Source: Betaproteobacteria bacterium
GTDB taxonomy: Bacteria; Pseudomonadota; Gammaproteobacteria; Burkholderiales; Usitatibacteraceae
Reading direction: 5' to 3'
DNA: 64,000 bases
NCBI GenBank assembly: GCA_016791265.1
Contig: JAEUMY010000004.1
Coordinates: forward strand, 124,001-188,000
Shown here one piece after another: positions 19,701 through 27,414 of the stretch. How positions within the stretch are numbered: position 1 is the stretch's first letter; each line of letters begins with the position of its first letter. Under the pieces are notes generated by a model, which had not been told where the DNA came from, searched no databases, and worked only from the letters and a program-made list of their open reading frames with translations. The translations under genes were made by a program, and so were the position numbers.

Positions 19701-19868
19701 CCTGTTGCGCACGGCCTCGACCAATCTGCGGGCCTCACGATTCACGCCGTCGCCTTGAGTGGGCGACATTCGCGCGGCGGTGACCAGCCGTTCAACCGTC
19801 GCTGTCTCCGGCGCGAGAAAGTGTGTACGCAGCGCATCAAAGGCGGGGAGCGGCGGCAGGCTGGACAT
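16740..19868 (-). CDS. putA: Bifunctional proline dehydrogenase / P5C dehydrogenase
   Basis: PutA oxidises proline to glutamate, using FAD in the proline dehydrogenase barrel and NAD in the aldehyde dehydrogenase domain. The 1042-residue length and the absence of an N-terminal ribbon-helix-helix place it with the minimal bifunctional PutA proteins, which do not repress their own gene. The barrel spans about 130-470 (RLVKGAYWDTEIKR), and the dehydrogenase domain about 540-1020 with AETGGLNAMIADSS (Glu) and NSAGQRCSALRVL (Cys). The C-terminal MGxGxxG-type segment is GPKAGGPHYLFRFATERT. Two dispersed palindromes lie inside it. Confidence 0.96.
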   Translation of the reverse strand: MSSLPPLPAFDALRTHFLAPETATVERLVTAARMSPTQGDGVNREARRLVEAVRNRQKADAGMQSFLTEYDLSSQEGVLLMCVAEALLRIPDAATADKLIKDKFSQGDWAKHFGRSDSLLVNAGTWGMMLTGKLVTVEPTGIADVGAWLGKLAARAGEPVVRMALRQGMKLMAEQFVMGRDIADALARAASADQSKFRHSYDMLGESAMTAEDAERYFKAYQEAITAISKAVKPGQSVFDAPGISVKLSALHPRYEYSHRERVIAELLPKMQALAQQAKAGGIGLTIDAEETERLELSLELIGAVFCSPALKGWEGFGLAVQAYQKRAYFVIDWLKALAEREGKRMMTRLVKGAYWDTEIKRGQVQGMTDYPVFTRKANTDASYLACAAKMLDASNAFYCQFATHNAHTVATILERAKRDGKLRGDFEFQRLHGMGDALYEEVLAAHSTACRVYAPVGSHEDLLPYLVRRLLENGANSSFVNRIADAAIPVEAVIADPLVAIDAQADQRNARIPLPKDLYGAARVNSSGFSFAEVPAVNALFQAMQSTLRRTDFKASSIVAGAAVRGPSLNIVNPATGAVIGQVEEADDATVDLALDLAHRWPGMAGAERAGILDRLADLLERDRAPLMALLSREAGKTLPDALGEVREAADFCRYYATLCREHFAAPHALPGPTGESNHLSLQGRGVFACISPWNFPLAIFLGQIAAAFAAGNAVVAKPAEQTPLIADQAIRLLLEAGMPKDAIALLPGRGETVGVRLVNDARVAGIAFTGGTSTAQAINRALAARPGPLVPFIAETGGLNAMIADSSALPEQIVNDVLVSAFNSAGQRCSALRVLCVQKDIAPRVLKLLKGAMNELQVGDPSRLDTDVGPVIDQEALAILRGHREKMEREYSQVGQTPLPRDLPAGHFFAPCAFEIPRFDVLEREVFGPILHVLPFEANQLLELVDIINASGYGLTLGIHSRIEETIQAIRVRARVGNVYVNRNQVGAVVGVQPFGGEGLSGTGPKAGGPHYLFRFATERTFTVNTAAAGGNASLIASSE
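17186..17197. repeat. GCGAATATTCGC, exact copy, in putA
   Basis: Exact copy in the aldehyde dehydrogenase half of putA, read as REYSQVG. Confidence 0.9.
19094..19105. repeat. GCGAATATTCGT, core copy, in putA
   Basis: Ten-base core CGAATATTCG intact, last outer base changed. Read as YEYSHRE in the proline dehydrogenase domain. Confidence 0.75.
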
Positions 19869-19920
19869 GATGTGTCGTCTTCTGGTTTGGAGGACGGCAC
19901 TCTAGCAGATTGGCTGGTGC

Positions 19921-19954
19921 GGCTGGCGCTTGCGAATATTCGCAAGCGCCAGCC
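19921..19954. repeat. 34-bp perfect palindrome downstream of the thioredoxin gene
   Basis: Seventeen-base arms (starting GGCTGGCGCTTGC) meet without a loop around an exact GCGAATATTCGC core (19932-19943). This is the longest extension of the dispersed word in the window. It lies between putA and the thioredoxin gene, both on the minus strand. Confidence 0.9.
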
Positions 19955-19969
19955 AGCTCGCCAATGAGA

Positions 19970-19989
19970 ACGGGGCCTCGCGGCCCCGT
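19970..19989 (-). terminator. Hairpin downstream of the thioredoxin gene
   Basis: Arms ACGGGGCC and GGCCCCGT flank a 4-base loop. On the minus strand TTCTCATT follows. It sits 25 bases after the thioredoxin stop. Confidence 0.6.
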
Positions 19990-20014
19990 GATCACTTCAC
20001 TTCGTGACGACGCA

Positions 20015-20389
20015 TCAAGCCGTCGCAGCTTGCCCTTGCGCGGCGATTTCCGCATGCACTTTGGCCATGTCCACGTCCTGCGACTTCTGCACGATTTGCT
20101 CCAGCCCGGACTTGGGCAGCGCGCCAGCTTGGGAGAAGATGATGACCTTCTCGCGGAACACCATCAGCGTCGGAATGGAGCGGATGTTGAAGTAGCCGGC
20201 GAGTTCTTGCTCCTCTTCCGTGTTGACCTTGGCGAACACGACGTCGGGATACTGCTCGGACACCGCCTCAAACGTCGGAGCGAACATCTTGCACGGGCCG
20301 CACCACGGCGCCCAGAAGTCGATGATGACCGTCTTGTCGCCCGAAACGACGTGCTCGAAATTGTCCTTGGTGAGATCCAGCGTGGCCAT
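20015..20389 (-). CDS. Thioredoxin
   Basis: This 124-residue cytoplasmic protein is a classical thioredoxin: FWAPWCGPCK active site (Cys30 and Cys33) and the cis-proline loop RSIPTLMVF at about 75. It carries a C-terminal extension of roughly 15 residues ending in an Ala/Gln-rich tail. It has no signal peptide. It is monocistronic by the look of the hairpins on either side, and it is not next to rho, where the main trxA of betaproteobacteria often lies, so it may be a paralogue. Confidence 0.92.
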   Translation of the reverse strand: MATLDLTKDNFEHVVSGDKTVIIDFWAPWCGPCKMFAPTFEAVSEQYPDVVFAKVNTEEEQELAGYFNIRSIPTLMVFREKVIIFSQAGALPKSGLEQIVQKSQDVDMAKVHAEIAAQGQAATA

Positions 20390-20510
20390 GTCGGCTCCTT
20401 TGCGATTCCGGTGAATGAGTGTGCTTTCAGTTGGGGATCAGTCGGCAATGCGCAAGCGCCCTGACACCCCTCTCGCGTTGTGGGCCCAAATTCGGCGGCC
20501 ACAAACAAAC

Positions 20511-20552
20511 TTGCCTGAACCGGAGCGTGAATCAATCTCCGAGTTCAGGCAA
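20511..20552 (-). terminator. Hairpin downstream of the HtrA-like protease gene
   Basis: Arms TTGCCTGAAC-CGGAG and CTCCG-A-GTTCAGGCAA form a 15-bp stem with one bulge and an 11-base loop. On the minus strand GTTTGTTTGTGG follows. It lies 40 bases past the protease stop. Confidence 0.65.
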
Positions 20553-20592
20553 ATGAAGTTTTGCAATGGCGCCGATAGTCCGGCGCTATGGT

Positions 20593-21633
20593 TCAGACGG
20601 CTTCGGGCTGGATCGAAAGGTCGATCTTGGCCGCATTGCGCAACACCGTGATCGACGTCTTCTGGCTCTCGAAACCGGTGAGCAGGCGATGCAGATCGTC
20701 CACGCCTTTGACCAGGGTATGCCCCAGCGCGATGATGATGTCGCCCGCCTTCACGCCAGCTTTCTGCGCGGCGCTTTGCGGTTCGACGGCGGTCACGCTG
20801 ACGCCGGTTTCCTGCTGCAGCGCCAATTGCTTCACCACTTTCTTCTGGATGGCGAGATTTTGCGCGGCCACACCCAGGCGGCTGCGGCGAACGTGGCCTT
20901 CCTTGATGAGCCAACCGGTGATCAACTGCGCGCTGTTGCTGGCGACCGCGAAACAGATGCCTTGCGTGCCCATCACCAGTGAAGTCGTCACGCCGATCAC
21001 CTCACCGGCGGAGTTCACCAGCGGGCCGCCTGAGTTGCCGCTGTTGAGCGCGGCATCCGTCTGGATGACGTTGTCGACGAGCTGGCCGCCCTGCGTGCGC
21101 GCCGAACAACCGAGCGCGCTCACGATGCCGGACGTGACCGTGTGCTGGAAGCCGTATGGACTGCCGATGGCTATCGCCACCTGGCCCACTTCGACCGCAG
21201 CCGAATCAGCCATCTTGGCGAAACGCTCGACCGTGGTATCCAGTTTGATGACCGCCAGATCAGTTTCCGGATCGTCGCCCACCAGTTCCGCCTCGACTTC
21301 GCGGCCGTCGGGCAGGCTCACTTCCAGATACCGAGCACCGGCCACGATGTGACTGTTGGTGATGGTGTAGCCGTCCTGGCTGATGACGAATCCGGAGCCG
21401 GTGCTGGTACGCGGCGCCAAACCCCGTTTGGCGGGCGCATGCTCCACTTCAATATGCACAACGGCCGGGCGGATGCGCTTCACCGCACGCATCACGGCAC
21501 GCGAATAAGCGTCATGCAGAGGAATTTCACCGGCCGGGCGGCGGGACGAGCTGGTGCCGAAATCCGACACATCGCCACCATCGTTCAGGACAAGCGTAAT
21601 GCCGGGCTGGAGGGTATCAAGCATGGGAGTCAT
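20593..21633 (-). CDS. HtrA/DegP-like S1C serine protease with PDZ domain, no signal peptide
   Basis: This 346-residue protein has a trypsin-like domain with the full triad: His95 in TNSHIV, Asp125 in DPETDLAVIKL and Ser201 in GNSGGPL. One PDZ domain follows at about 255-340. Family members normally carry a signal peptide or membrane anchor; here the N-terminus is polar (MTPMLDTLQPGITLVLNDGG), and no upstream in-frame signal is evident. The protein may therefore be cytoplasmic or use an unrecognised export route. It is flanked by hairpins and appears monocistronic. Confidence 0.85.
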   Translation of the reverse strand: MTPMLDTLQPGITLVLNDGGDVSDFGTSSSRRPAGEIPLHDAYSRAVMRAVKRIRPAVVHIEVEHAPAKRGLAPRTSTGSGFVISQDGYTITNSHIVAGARYLEVSLPDGREVEAELVGDDPETDLAVIKLDTTVERFAKMADSAAVEVGQVAIAIGSPYGFQHTVTSGIVSALGCSARTQGGQLVDNVIQTDAALNSGNSGGPLVNSAGEVIGVTTSLVMGTQGICFAVASNSAQLITGWLIKEGHVRRSRLGVAAQNLAIQKKVVKQLALQQETGVSVTAVEPQSAAQKAGVKAGDIIIALGHTLVKGVDDLHRLLTGFESQKTSITVLRNAAKIDLSIQPEAV

Positions 21634-21681
21634 GGCAAAAATACAACAGCTTCGAAGGGACCGGAATTCTCTGAAAAGAAT

Positions 21682-21709
21682 AGGGGCTGCAAGCCTCCTT
21701 GCAACCCCT
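21682..21709 (-). terminator. Hairpin downstream of the FMN reductase gene
   Basis: On the minus strand AGGGG-TTGCAAG pairs with CTTGCA-CCCCT around a 4-base loop, followed by ATTCTTTTC. It lies 66 bases past the reductase stop and probably ends the pirin-reductase transcript. Confidence 0.6.
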
Positions 21710-21774
21710 TTGTTATACAGACCCAGTATAGGCCGGGCGGTTCAAAAACACCAGTATTTTTTGTCCCTGAACTG

Positions 21775-22347
21775 TTAACTGCTTAATTTTTCAATGGTTT
21801 TTGCCAGTTTTCCGCCCAGACCATGCACCGACTGGCGGACTCGCTCGTCGCTGATTTCGCCGCTCGGCGCGAGAACCGTCCCAGCCCGGGGAACCGCTAG
21901 AACCGGGAGCATGAACACCCCCAAATTGGCGAGAATGTAGGAGACGTGCGGCAATGCCCGGATGGTGCCGAAGGCGCCGTTGGAGGCGCCGAGGAGCGCC
22001 CCGACTTTGCCGGCGAACGGGGCATGGCCGCTTTCGCCGTCCACGTCCTGCGACAGCCAGTCGAGCGTGTTCTTGAGAAGCGGCGTGATGGAGGCGTTGT
22101 ACTCCGGGCTTGCGATCAGCAGACCGTTGGCCGAGAGTGCCAGCTTTCGCAGTTCGCGCAAGGCGGGCGGCACACCGTGCTCGGCATGCCAGTCTCCGTC
22201 ATACAACGGCATCGAGAAGTCGCGCAGATCCGCCACAGTCACGGTGGCGCCAGCGTCGCGGGCGCCTTGGACGGCCGTGTTCAGGACCTTCCGGTTGATC
22301 GACTCCCTGCGGTTGCTGCCCGCGAAAGCCAGGATGTGAACAGTCAT
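21775..22347 (-). CDS. NADPH-dependent FMN reductase family protein
   Basis: This 190-residue flavodoxin-like oxidoreductase resembles the ChrR/azoreductase group that reduces quinones, chromate or azo dyes. The start (MTVHILAFAGSNRRESINRKV) holds the FMN phosphate loop GSNRRES, and SPEYNASITPLLKNTLDWLS is the family signature near 80-100. The ATG at 22347 is preceded by a good AAGGA site. It lies 82 bases after a pirin gene on the same strand, so it probably belongs to the same LysR-controlled unit. Confidence 0.88.
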   Translation of the reverse strand: MTVHILAFAGSNRRESINRKVLNTAVQGARDAGATVTVADLRDFSMPLYDGDWHAEHGVPPALRELRKLALSANGLLIASPEYNASITPLLKNTLDWLSQDVDGESGHAPFAGKVGALLGASNGAFGTIRALPHVSYILANLGVFMLPVLAVPRAGTVLAPSGEISDERVRQSVHGLGGKLAKTIEKLSS

Positions 22348-22429
22348 TGTTGATTCCTTGTTGTGGACGCAAAGTTGAAGGACGCGGGATTGTGGCGGCC
22401 GCGCGATTTTCCGGCAATCAAGCCGAGGC

Positions 22430-23326
22430 TCAAGCTTCCGAAAGCGCGCCCATCTCGCCGGCCAGATAAGCGCGTTCGGCATGGCGGACCTGCTCGACAC
22501 TGTTCATGACGAATGGGCCGTGAAACACCAGCGGTCCCTCGGCCGGTGTCCCGCCAAGCACCATCAACTCGAGCGCCGTGTCACCGGTGCCGGTCAATTC
22601 AATGCCCCCCGGTTCATTCGCCAGAACGGCAAGCTGCGCGGGCTCCACGTCCTGGCCCGCGACCCTGCCGCGGCCGGCGATGACATACGCCGCGACTTCA
22701 TGCTCATCGCGAATATTCGCGGTAAGGGCCGCGCCACTTTCAAGCCGCACGTGCCAGAGAAGAAGCGGCATCAGCACCTTTGCCGGCCCTTGCGCGGCCA
22801 AGCCGGCCGACTGAAATTCTCCGGCGACCACGCGCACGGTCCAACCGTCTCCGGTCAGGGTGGGAATTTCGGCGGCCGCGATGCGTTGATAGCCTGGCGC
22901 CGCCATTTTCAACGCGCGCGGCAAGGTGGTCCAGAGCTGAATGCCGTGCTGCACGATGGGACCGTCGCCCTCTGGCAGCGGCCGCTCGGCGTGGACAATG
23001 CCCTTTCCCGCTGTCATCCACTGCGCGCCGCCGGCGCTGACGATGCCGGTATGGCCGGCGGAGTCGCGATGTTCATTGCGGCCGTCGAGAAGATAGGTGA
23101 CCGTCTCGATACCCGCATGCGGATGCGGACCCACGCCATCGCGGCCACCGGGATTCACCGTGAAAGGGCCGAAATGGTCGAGGAATACCCAGGGCCCGAC
23201 GGAATGCCGCTTCGAGTCGGGCAGCGCCCGCTTCACGGTAAAGGTGCCGACCGGCGCGACATGGGCGGTGATGATGCGCTCCACGCCCCGGAGCCGTGTG
23301 GTGGTGACCGTGTCTGCCAGCGTCAT
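22430..23326 (-). CDS. Pirin family protein
   Basis: Pirins are two-domain cupins with one metal ion; bacterial members include quercetinases and redox-linked regulators. This 298-residue protein has the N-terminal metal site GVGPHPHAGIETVTYLL (two His and a Glu), the GGAQWMTAGKGIVHAE strand with the fourth ligand, and a C-terminal cupin ending in FVMNSVEQVRHAERAYLAGEMG. A dispersed palindrome is read as TANIRDE near residue 205. It forms a pair with the shorter pirin upstream. Confidence 0.92.
   Translation of the reverse strand: MTLADTVTTTRLRGVERIITAHVAPVGTFTVKRALPDSKRHSVGPWVFLDHFGPFTVNPGGRDGVGPHPHAGIETVTYLLDGRNEHRDSAGHTGIVSAGGAQWMTAGKGIVHAERPLPEGDGPIVQHGIQLWTTLPRALKMAAPGYQRIAAAEIPTLTGDGWTVRVVAGEFQSAGLAAQGPAKVLMPLLLWHVRLESGAALTANIRDEHEVAAYVIAGRGRVAGQDVEPAQLAVLANEPGGIELTGTGDTALELMVLGGTPAEGPLVFHGPFVMNSVEQVRHAERAYLAGEMGALSEA
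22709..22720. repeat. GCGAATATTCGC, exact copy, in pirin gene
   Basis: Exact copy, read as ANIR. Its flanks make a 14-base dyad CGCGAATATTCGCG. Confidence 0.9.
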
Positions 23327-23347
23327 GTTTCGTCCTTTCCGCCGCCG

Positions 23348-24046
23348 TCAGCGCGGCAAGTCAAACAGCAGCACCTCGGCAGCATCGGCGGATTCAAACG
23401 CCAGCGTCACCGGTCCAGAGAGTTTCAGCGCATCACCCGTGGCAAGCGGCTGGCCAGCCACGGTGACCTTGCCGCGCACGACATGCACGTAAGCCAGCCG
23501 CCCGGCCGCCAGGGTGTGCTCGACGCGATCCGTGCCGTCGAGCAGAGTCGCGTACATGAATGCACCCTGATGAATCCTCACCGAGCCGTCACGACCGTCG
23601 GGCGAGGCCACCAGCTTCAGCACGCCGCGCTTTTCGTCCGAGGCGAAAAATTTCTCCTCGTAGGACGGCGCGATGCCGCTCACGTCCGGTTGAATCCAGA
23701 TTTGCAGGAAATGCACCGGATTCTCCGGCGACGGGTTGTATTCCGAGTGCATCACACCCGTGCCGGCGCTCATGCGCTGCACCGCACCCGGACGCAGCAC
23801 CGAGCCGTTGCCCATGCTGTCTTTGTGCTCCAGCGCGCCGTCCAGCACATAGCTGATGATTTCCATGTCGCGGTGGCCGTGGGTGCCGAATCCCATGCCC
23901 GGCTTGACCCGGTCTTCGTTGATGACGCGAAGTGGCCCGAACCCCATGTGCTTCACGTCGTAGTAATCGGCGAACGAGAAGCTGTGGAAGGAATTCAGCC
24001 AGCCGTGATTGGCGTGACCGCGTTCGTGGCTTTTGCGGATTTCCAT
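23348..24046 (-). CDS. Pirin-like quercetin 2,3-dioxygenase (YhhW type)
   Basis: This 232-residue cupin is close to E. coli YhhW, which has quercetinase activity in vitro. It starts MEIRKSHERGHANHGWLNSF, carries the metal motif FGTHGHRDMEIISYVL (two His plus Glu) and the GVMHSEYNPS strand. It lies 21 bases upstream of the longer pirin and heads a pirin-pirin-FMN reductase unit, divergent from a LysR-type regulator with box-like sites between. Confidence 0.92.
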   Translation of the reverse strand: MEIRKSHERGHANHGWLNSFHSFSFADYYDVKHMGFGPLRVINEDRVKPGMGFGTHGHRDMEIISYVLDGALEHKDSMGNGSVLRPGAVQRMSAGTGVMHSEYNPSPENPVHFLQIWIQPDVSGIAPSYEEKFFASDEKRGVLKLVASPDGRDGSVRIHQGAFMYATLLDGTDRVEHTLAAGRLAYVHVVRGKVTVAGQPLATGDALKLSGPVTLAFESADAAEVLLFDLPR

Positions 24047-24075
24047 GACCTTGCTCCTTTGGGCGTCGGATGTGA

Positions 24076-24092
24076 TCGCATCTCAGATGCGA
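24076..24092. promoter_or_regulatory. 17-bp inverted repeat in pirin/LysR intergenic region
   Basis: TCGCATCTCAGATGCGA has perfect 7-base arms. It is closer to the pirin start (24046) and could be the activation subsite or an independent operator. Confidence 0.45.
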
Positions 24093-24138
24093 GGCAGTGT
24101 GCGGTTGTCAGCGGGCGAATGAAAGCGAATAATTCTGA

Positions 24139-24151
24139 TCGAACCATTCGA
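24139..24151. promoter_or_regulatory. LysR box T-N11-A
   Basis: TCGAACCATTCGA is a perfect T-N11-A dyad (extended to 15 bases as ATCGAACCATTCGAT, 24138-24152). It sits 25 bases before the LysR start codon, the usual recognition-site position for an autoregulated LysR protein. Confidence 0.6.
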
Positions 24152-24176
24152 TTTTTCCGAACGAGATTCCGACTTC

Positions 24177-25079
24177 ATGAAACTGACCCTGGAGGCCCTT
24201 CAAGTCATTGATTCAATTGACCGGAATGGGTCATTCGCCGCTGCGGCGGAGGAGCTGCATCGAGTTCCGTCTGCGGTCACATATTCAGTGCAGCAGACTG
24301 AACAGGACCTGGATGTCCTGCTCTTCGACCGCAGTGGCCACCGGGCCAAGCTGACTGCGGCCGGCCAAGAGCTGTTGCGTGAGGGTCGGCATCTCCTCCG
24401 CGCCGCCGCCGACTTGGAATGCCGCGTGCAGCAGGTCGCCAAGGGTTGGGAAAGTGAACTCCGGATCGCGGTCGACACCATCGTCGGTGCCGAAAGGCTC
24501 TACCCGCTGATCGACGAGTTCTATCGTCAAAATACCGGCACGCGCCTGCGCCTTTCCACCGAAGTGCTGGCCGGCAGCTGGGACGCGCTGGCGAACGGCC
24601 GCGCCGACCTCGCCATCGGCGCATCGGGCGACACGCCGCTGGGCGGCTTCAGCACCCGGCCGCTGGGCACCATCGAGTTCGACTTCATCGCCGCGCCGCA
24701 CCACCCCATTCTGAAAGAGTCCCAACCACTGGTCGAATCAACCATTCAGCGCCACCGGGCGGTCAGTGTGGGCGACACCTCGCGAAACCTGCCGCCCCGC
24801 ACGACCGGCCTGCTGTCCGGGCAAGACGTCTTCACCGTTCCAACTATGGTCGCGAAAGTCACTGCTCACATCATGGGCTTGGGCGTGGGCTGGCTGCCCC
24901 GCCAACTGGCTGCGCGGGAGATCGAAGCAGGCCGCCTCGTCCGGCTTGCGACCGCCATCACCAAGCCGGGCGGCGAGCTCGTGATCGCCTGGCGACCGGC
25001 GAACGCGGGCAAGGCGCTGAAGTGGTTCGTGAAGCGGCTGGACGATGCGAATATTCGCAATGCGCTGCTGGCGTGTTGA
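24177..25079 (+). CDS. LysR family transcriptional regulator
   Basis: This 300-residue regulator has the N-terminal winged helix (FAAAAEELHRVPSAVTYSVQQTEQDL) and a substrate-binding domain from about 90. Val-Thr-Tyr in place of the usual SQ-type recognition residues resembles the YhaJ-like subgroup. It is divergent from the pirin-pirin-reductase unit, and a T-N11-A box lies between, so control of that unit is likely. A dispersed palindrome forms its last codons (DANIRNALLAC). Confidence 0.92.
   Translation: MKLTLEALQVIDSIDRNGSFAAAAEELHRVPSAVTYSVQQTEQDLDVLLFDRSGHRAKLTAAGQELLREGRHLLRAAADLECRVQQVAKGWESELRIAVDTIVGAERLYPLIDEFYRQNTGTRLRLSTEVLAGSWDALANGRADLAIGASGDTPLGGFSTRPLGTIEFDFIAAPHHPILKESQPLVESTIQRHRAVSVGDTSRNLPPRTTGLLSGQDVFTVPTMVAKVTAHIMGLGVGWLPRQLAAREIEAGRLVRLATAITKPGGELVIAWRPANAGKALKWFVKRLDDANIRNALLAC
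25047..25058. repeat. GCGAATATTCGC, exact copy, at the end of the LysR gene
   Basis: Exact copy ten codons before the stop, read as ANIR. Flanks make the 14-mer TGCGAATATTCGCA. Confidence 0.9.
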
Positions 25080-25087
25080 GCGGCGCC

Positions 25088-25999
25088 ATGTCTGACTACA
25101 TCGGACGCTTCGCCCCTTCGCCCACCGGGCCGCTTCATGTCGGGTCGGTGATCGCCGCCCTCGCCAGTTTTCTGGACGCGCGCCACCACCGGGGGCGGTG
25201 GCGCGTGCGCATGGAGGACGTGGACGAAACCCGCTGCGATCCGGCGTGGGCGGACGCCATCCTCCGGCAGCTGGACGCCTTGCAGCTGACGTGGGACGGC
25301 GCGGTCATGGTGCAAAGTCAGCGCAAGGCGGCGTACGAGGACGCACTCGCTCAATTGCGCGCGGCCGGCCATGTTTTTGGATGCGACTGCTCGCGACGCG
25401 AGATCGCCGATTCCGCCCTTCCCGGCCTCGACCGGCCCGTCTACCCGGGCACCTGTCGACAGTCCGGGAAATCTGGGCCGGGGCTCGCCTGGCGCCTGAA
25501 GGCAGGAAAGCTCGACGACCCGCCCATCAACTTCGACGATGCCATTCAAGGTCGGCAAAGTCAGTGGCTCGCCCGCGATGTCGGGGACTTCGTGCTGAAG
25601 CGCCGCGATGGTCTCTTCGCCTACCAGCTCGCGGTGGTGGTCGATGACCATGACCAGCGCATCACGCACGTCATGCGTGGCGCCGACCTGCTCGATTCCA
25701 CGCCCCGGCAAATCCATCTGCAACGGCTCCTGGGTTTCGCGCCCTGCGAATATTCGCACCTCCCTGTGGCCGTCAACGAGGCCGGGCAAAAACTGTCCAA
25801 GCAGACCCTCGCGCCGGCCATAGACGCTGCCGATGGCGTCGCGCTGCTGAACCGGTGCCTCGCCTTTCTCGGCCAGCCGATCTGGCCCGCCGCAAGCGCC
25901 GCCGAATTGCTGGCGCTCGCGATTCCGGCCTGGGATCGCGCCGCGATCCCCAAGGCGGCAAGCCAGCCCGCTGATAGACTGACCCGCCCGTCGGCCTGA
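25088..25999 (+). CDS. gluQ: Glutamyl-Q tRNA(Asp) synthetase
   Basis: GluQ-RS attaches glutamate to queuosine in tRNA(Asp). The 303-residue protein resembles the catalytic half of glutamyl-tRNA synthetase without the anticodon domain: RFAPSPTGPLHVGSV (HIGH-like) at the start, the zinc site CDCSRRE with Y...C in VYPGTC, the DETRC active-site segment, and KLSKQ in place of KMSKS. I chose the ATG at 25088. A palindrome copy is read as PCEYSHLP near residue 222, just before the KLSKQ loop. Confidence 0.93.
   Translation: MSDYIGRFAPSPTGPLHVGSVIAALASFLDARHHRGRWRVRMEDVDETRCDPAWADAILRQLDALQLTWDGAVMVQSQRKAAYEDALAQLRAAGHVFGCDCSRREIADSALPGLDRPVYPGTCRQSGKSGPGLAWRLKAGKLDDPPINFDDAIQGRQSQWLARDVGDFVLKRRDGLFAYQLAVVVDDHDQRITHVMRGADLLDSTPRQIHLQRLLGFAPCEYSHLPVAVNEAGQKLSKQTLAPAIDAADGVALLNRCLAFLGQPIWPAASAAELLALAIPAWDRAAIPKAASQPADRLTRPSA
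25746..25757. repeat. GCGAATATTCGC, exact copy, in gluQ
   Basis: Exact copy, read as CEYSH. Flanks make TGCGAATATTCGCA. Confidence 0.9.
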
Positions 26000-26131
26000 T
26001 CCCCCGTCCGCCAATCCGTTTCTGCATTTCGTCGCGTCTGAGTGGAACCTATCCACCGGACTGCACACACTGCCGTCACCGTTCGAGGCTGACCGCCGAC
26101 GGCCCCTCCACAAGAGAGACGAGACCACATC

Positions 26132-27340
26132 ATGTTCGCCACCTCCACACTCACCGGCCCAGGTCGCAAGGGCTGGGTCAAAGTCACCCTCATCCTGCTG
26201 TTTCTAGCCGTCTCGGTTGGCGGACTGGTCGCCTGGCGCACCGTGTCGGCCAAGAAGGAGGAGAAGAAGCCGGACACCGCCAACGCGGTCAAGACGCTGG
26301 AGTTCGCGCCCGGCGACATCGCCGAGCTGAAGCCCACCCAACTGGGCCAGGTCATTCCGATCTCCGGCTCCGTCCGCCCGCTCTTGCAGGCGACGGTGAA
26401 ATCCAAGGTGCCGGCCGAGGTCGCGCGCGTGCATGTTCAGGAAGGTGAACAGGTCGCCGCCGGTCAGGTGCTGGTCTCGCTCGACACCGCCGATCTCAAG
26501 GCCCGCTCTGACACTCAGCAGGCCGCCGTGGCCGAGGCTCGCGCCCGACTGGATCTCGCCCGGAAGAATCAGGACAACAACAAGACGCTGCTCACCAAAG
26601 GGTTCATTTCGCAGAACGCCTATGACAGCGTGGCCAACAATCTGACCGTCGCCGAGGCCGCGCTGAAATCCGCTCTCGCGCAAGCGGCCATCGCCGAGCG
26701 CGCGCTGGCCGATGCGAATATTCGCGCGCCGTTCAACGGCATCGTCGCCAAGCGCTGGGTCAACACCGGCGACAAGGTCGCGGGCGACACCCCGGTGGCG
26801 GCCATCGTCGATCTGGCGCGCATGGAGCTGGAGGCGCAAGTGCCGGTCGCTGAAATCCCCTACGTGAAAGTCGGCCAGGAAGTCGCCTTCAAGGTGGACG
26901 GCTTCACCGGCCGCAATTTCACCGGCAAGGTTGATCGCATCAATCCGGCGGCCGACATCGGTTCGCGGTCCATCGCGATCTTCGTGTCGCTCCCCAACAA
27001 GGACGCGTCGCTGAAAGGCGGCATGTTCGCCAACGGCCGGCTCGCGGTGGAAGGCAAGGCTGCGGTGAACGCGCTGCCGGTCGCCGCCATCCGCGAGGAA
27101 GGCGGGCAGTCGTTCGTCTTCGCGATCAAGGACGGCAAGCTGGAACGCAAGCCGGTGACGATTGGGTTGCGCAGCATGGAAAAGGGCATGGTCGAAGTGC
27201 GCGAGGGGCTCGCCGAAGGCGCGCAAGTCGTCGCCGTGAAAGCCGATGGCCTCAAGGCCGGCACCATCGCCGTCATCAAGAAACCGGGTGAAACCAAGCC
27301 CGCCGCGACGCCGGTCAAGGAACAAGAGAAGAAGGCCTGA
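26132..27340 (+). CDS. RND efflux periplasmic adaptor (membrane fusion protein)
   Basis: This 402-residue adaptor joins an inner-membrane RND pump to an outer-membrane channel. It starts with one membrane segment (about 19-37) and then shows the lipoyl half-motif GEQVAAGQVLVSLD, a coiled-coil hairpin (about 120-195), IRAPFNGIVAKRWVNTGDKV, a beta-barrel and the membrane-proximal domain, ending in a Lys/Pro-rich tail. It is 74 bases upstream of the pump gene. No outer-membrane factor or regulator is adjacent. A dispersed palindrome encodes the conserved-looking ADANIRAPF. Confidence 0.93.
   Translation: MFATSTLTGPGRKGWVKVTLILLFLAVSVGGLVAWRTVSAKKEEKKPDTANAVKTLEFAPGDIAELKPTQLGQVIPISGSVRPLLQATVKSKVPAEVARVHVQEGEQVAAGQVLVSLDTADLKARSDTQQAAVAEARARLDLARKNQDNNKTLLTKGFISQNAYDSVANNLTVAEAALKSALAQAAIAERALADANIRAPFNGIVAKRWVNTGDKVAGDTPVAAIVDLARMELEAQVPVAEIPYVKVGQEVAFKVDGFTGRNFTGKVDRINPAADIGSRSIAIFVSLPNKDASLKGGMFANGRLAVEGKAAVNALPVAAIREEGGQSFVFAIKDGKLERKPVTIGLRSMEKGMVEVREGLAEGAQVVAVKADGLKAGTIAVIKKPGETKPAATPVKEQEKKA
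26714..26725. repeat. GCGAATATTCGC, exact copy, in RND adaptor gene
   Basis: Exact copy read as ANIR, where family members usually have (L/T/N)IRAPFDG; the word coincides with a conserved motif here. Confidence 0.9.
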
Positions 27341-27414
27341 GTTCCGCCGCGGCCATCGGCCGCCCGGTTCGTCCAGCTCGATTCAGAGCGTCGCCTCAGC
27401 AAGGGAGCATCATC

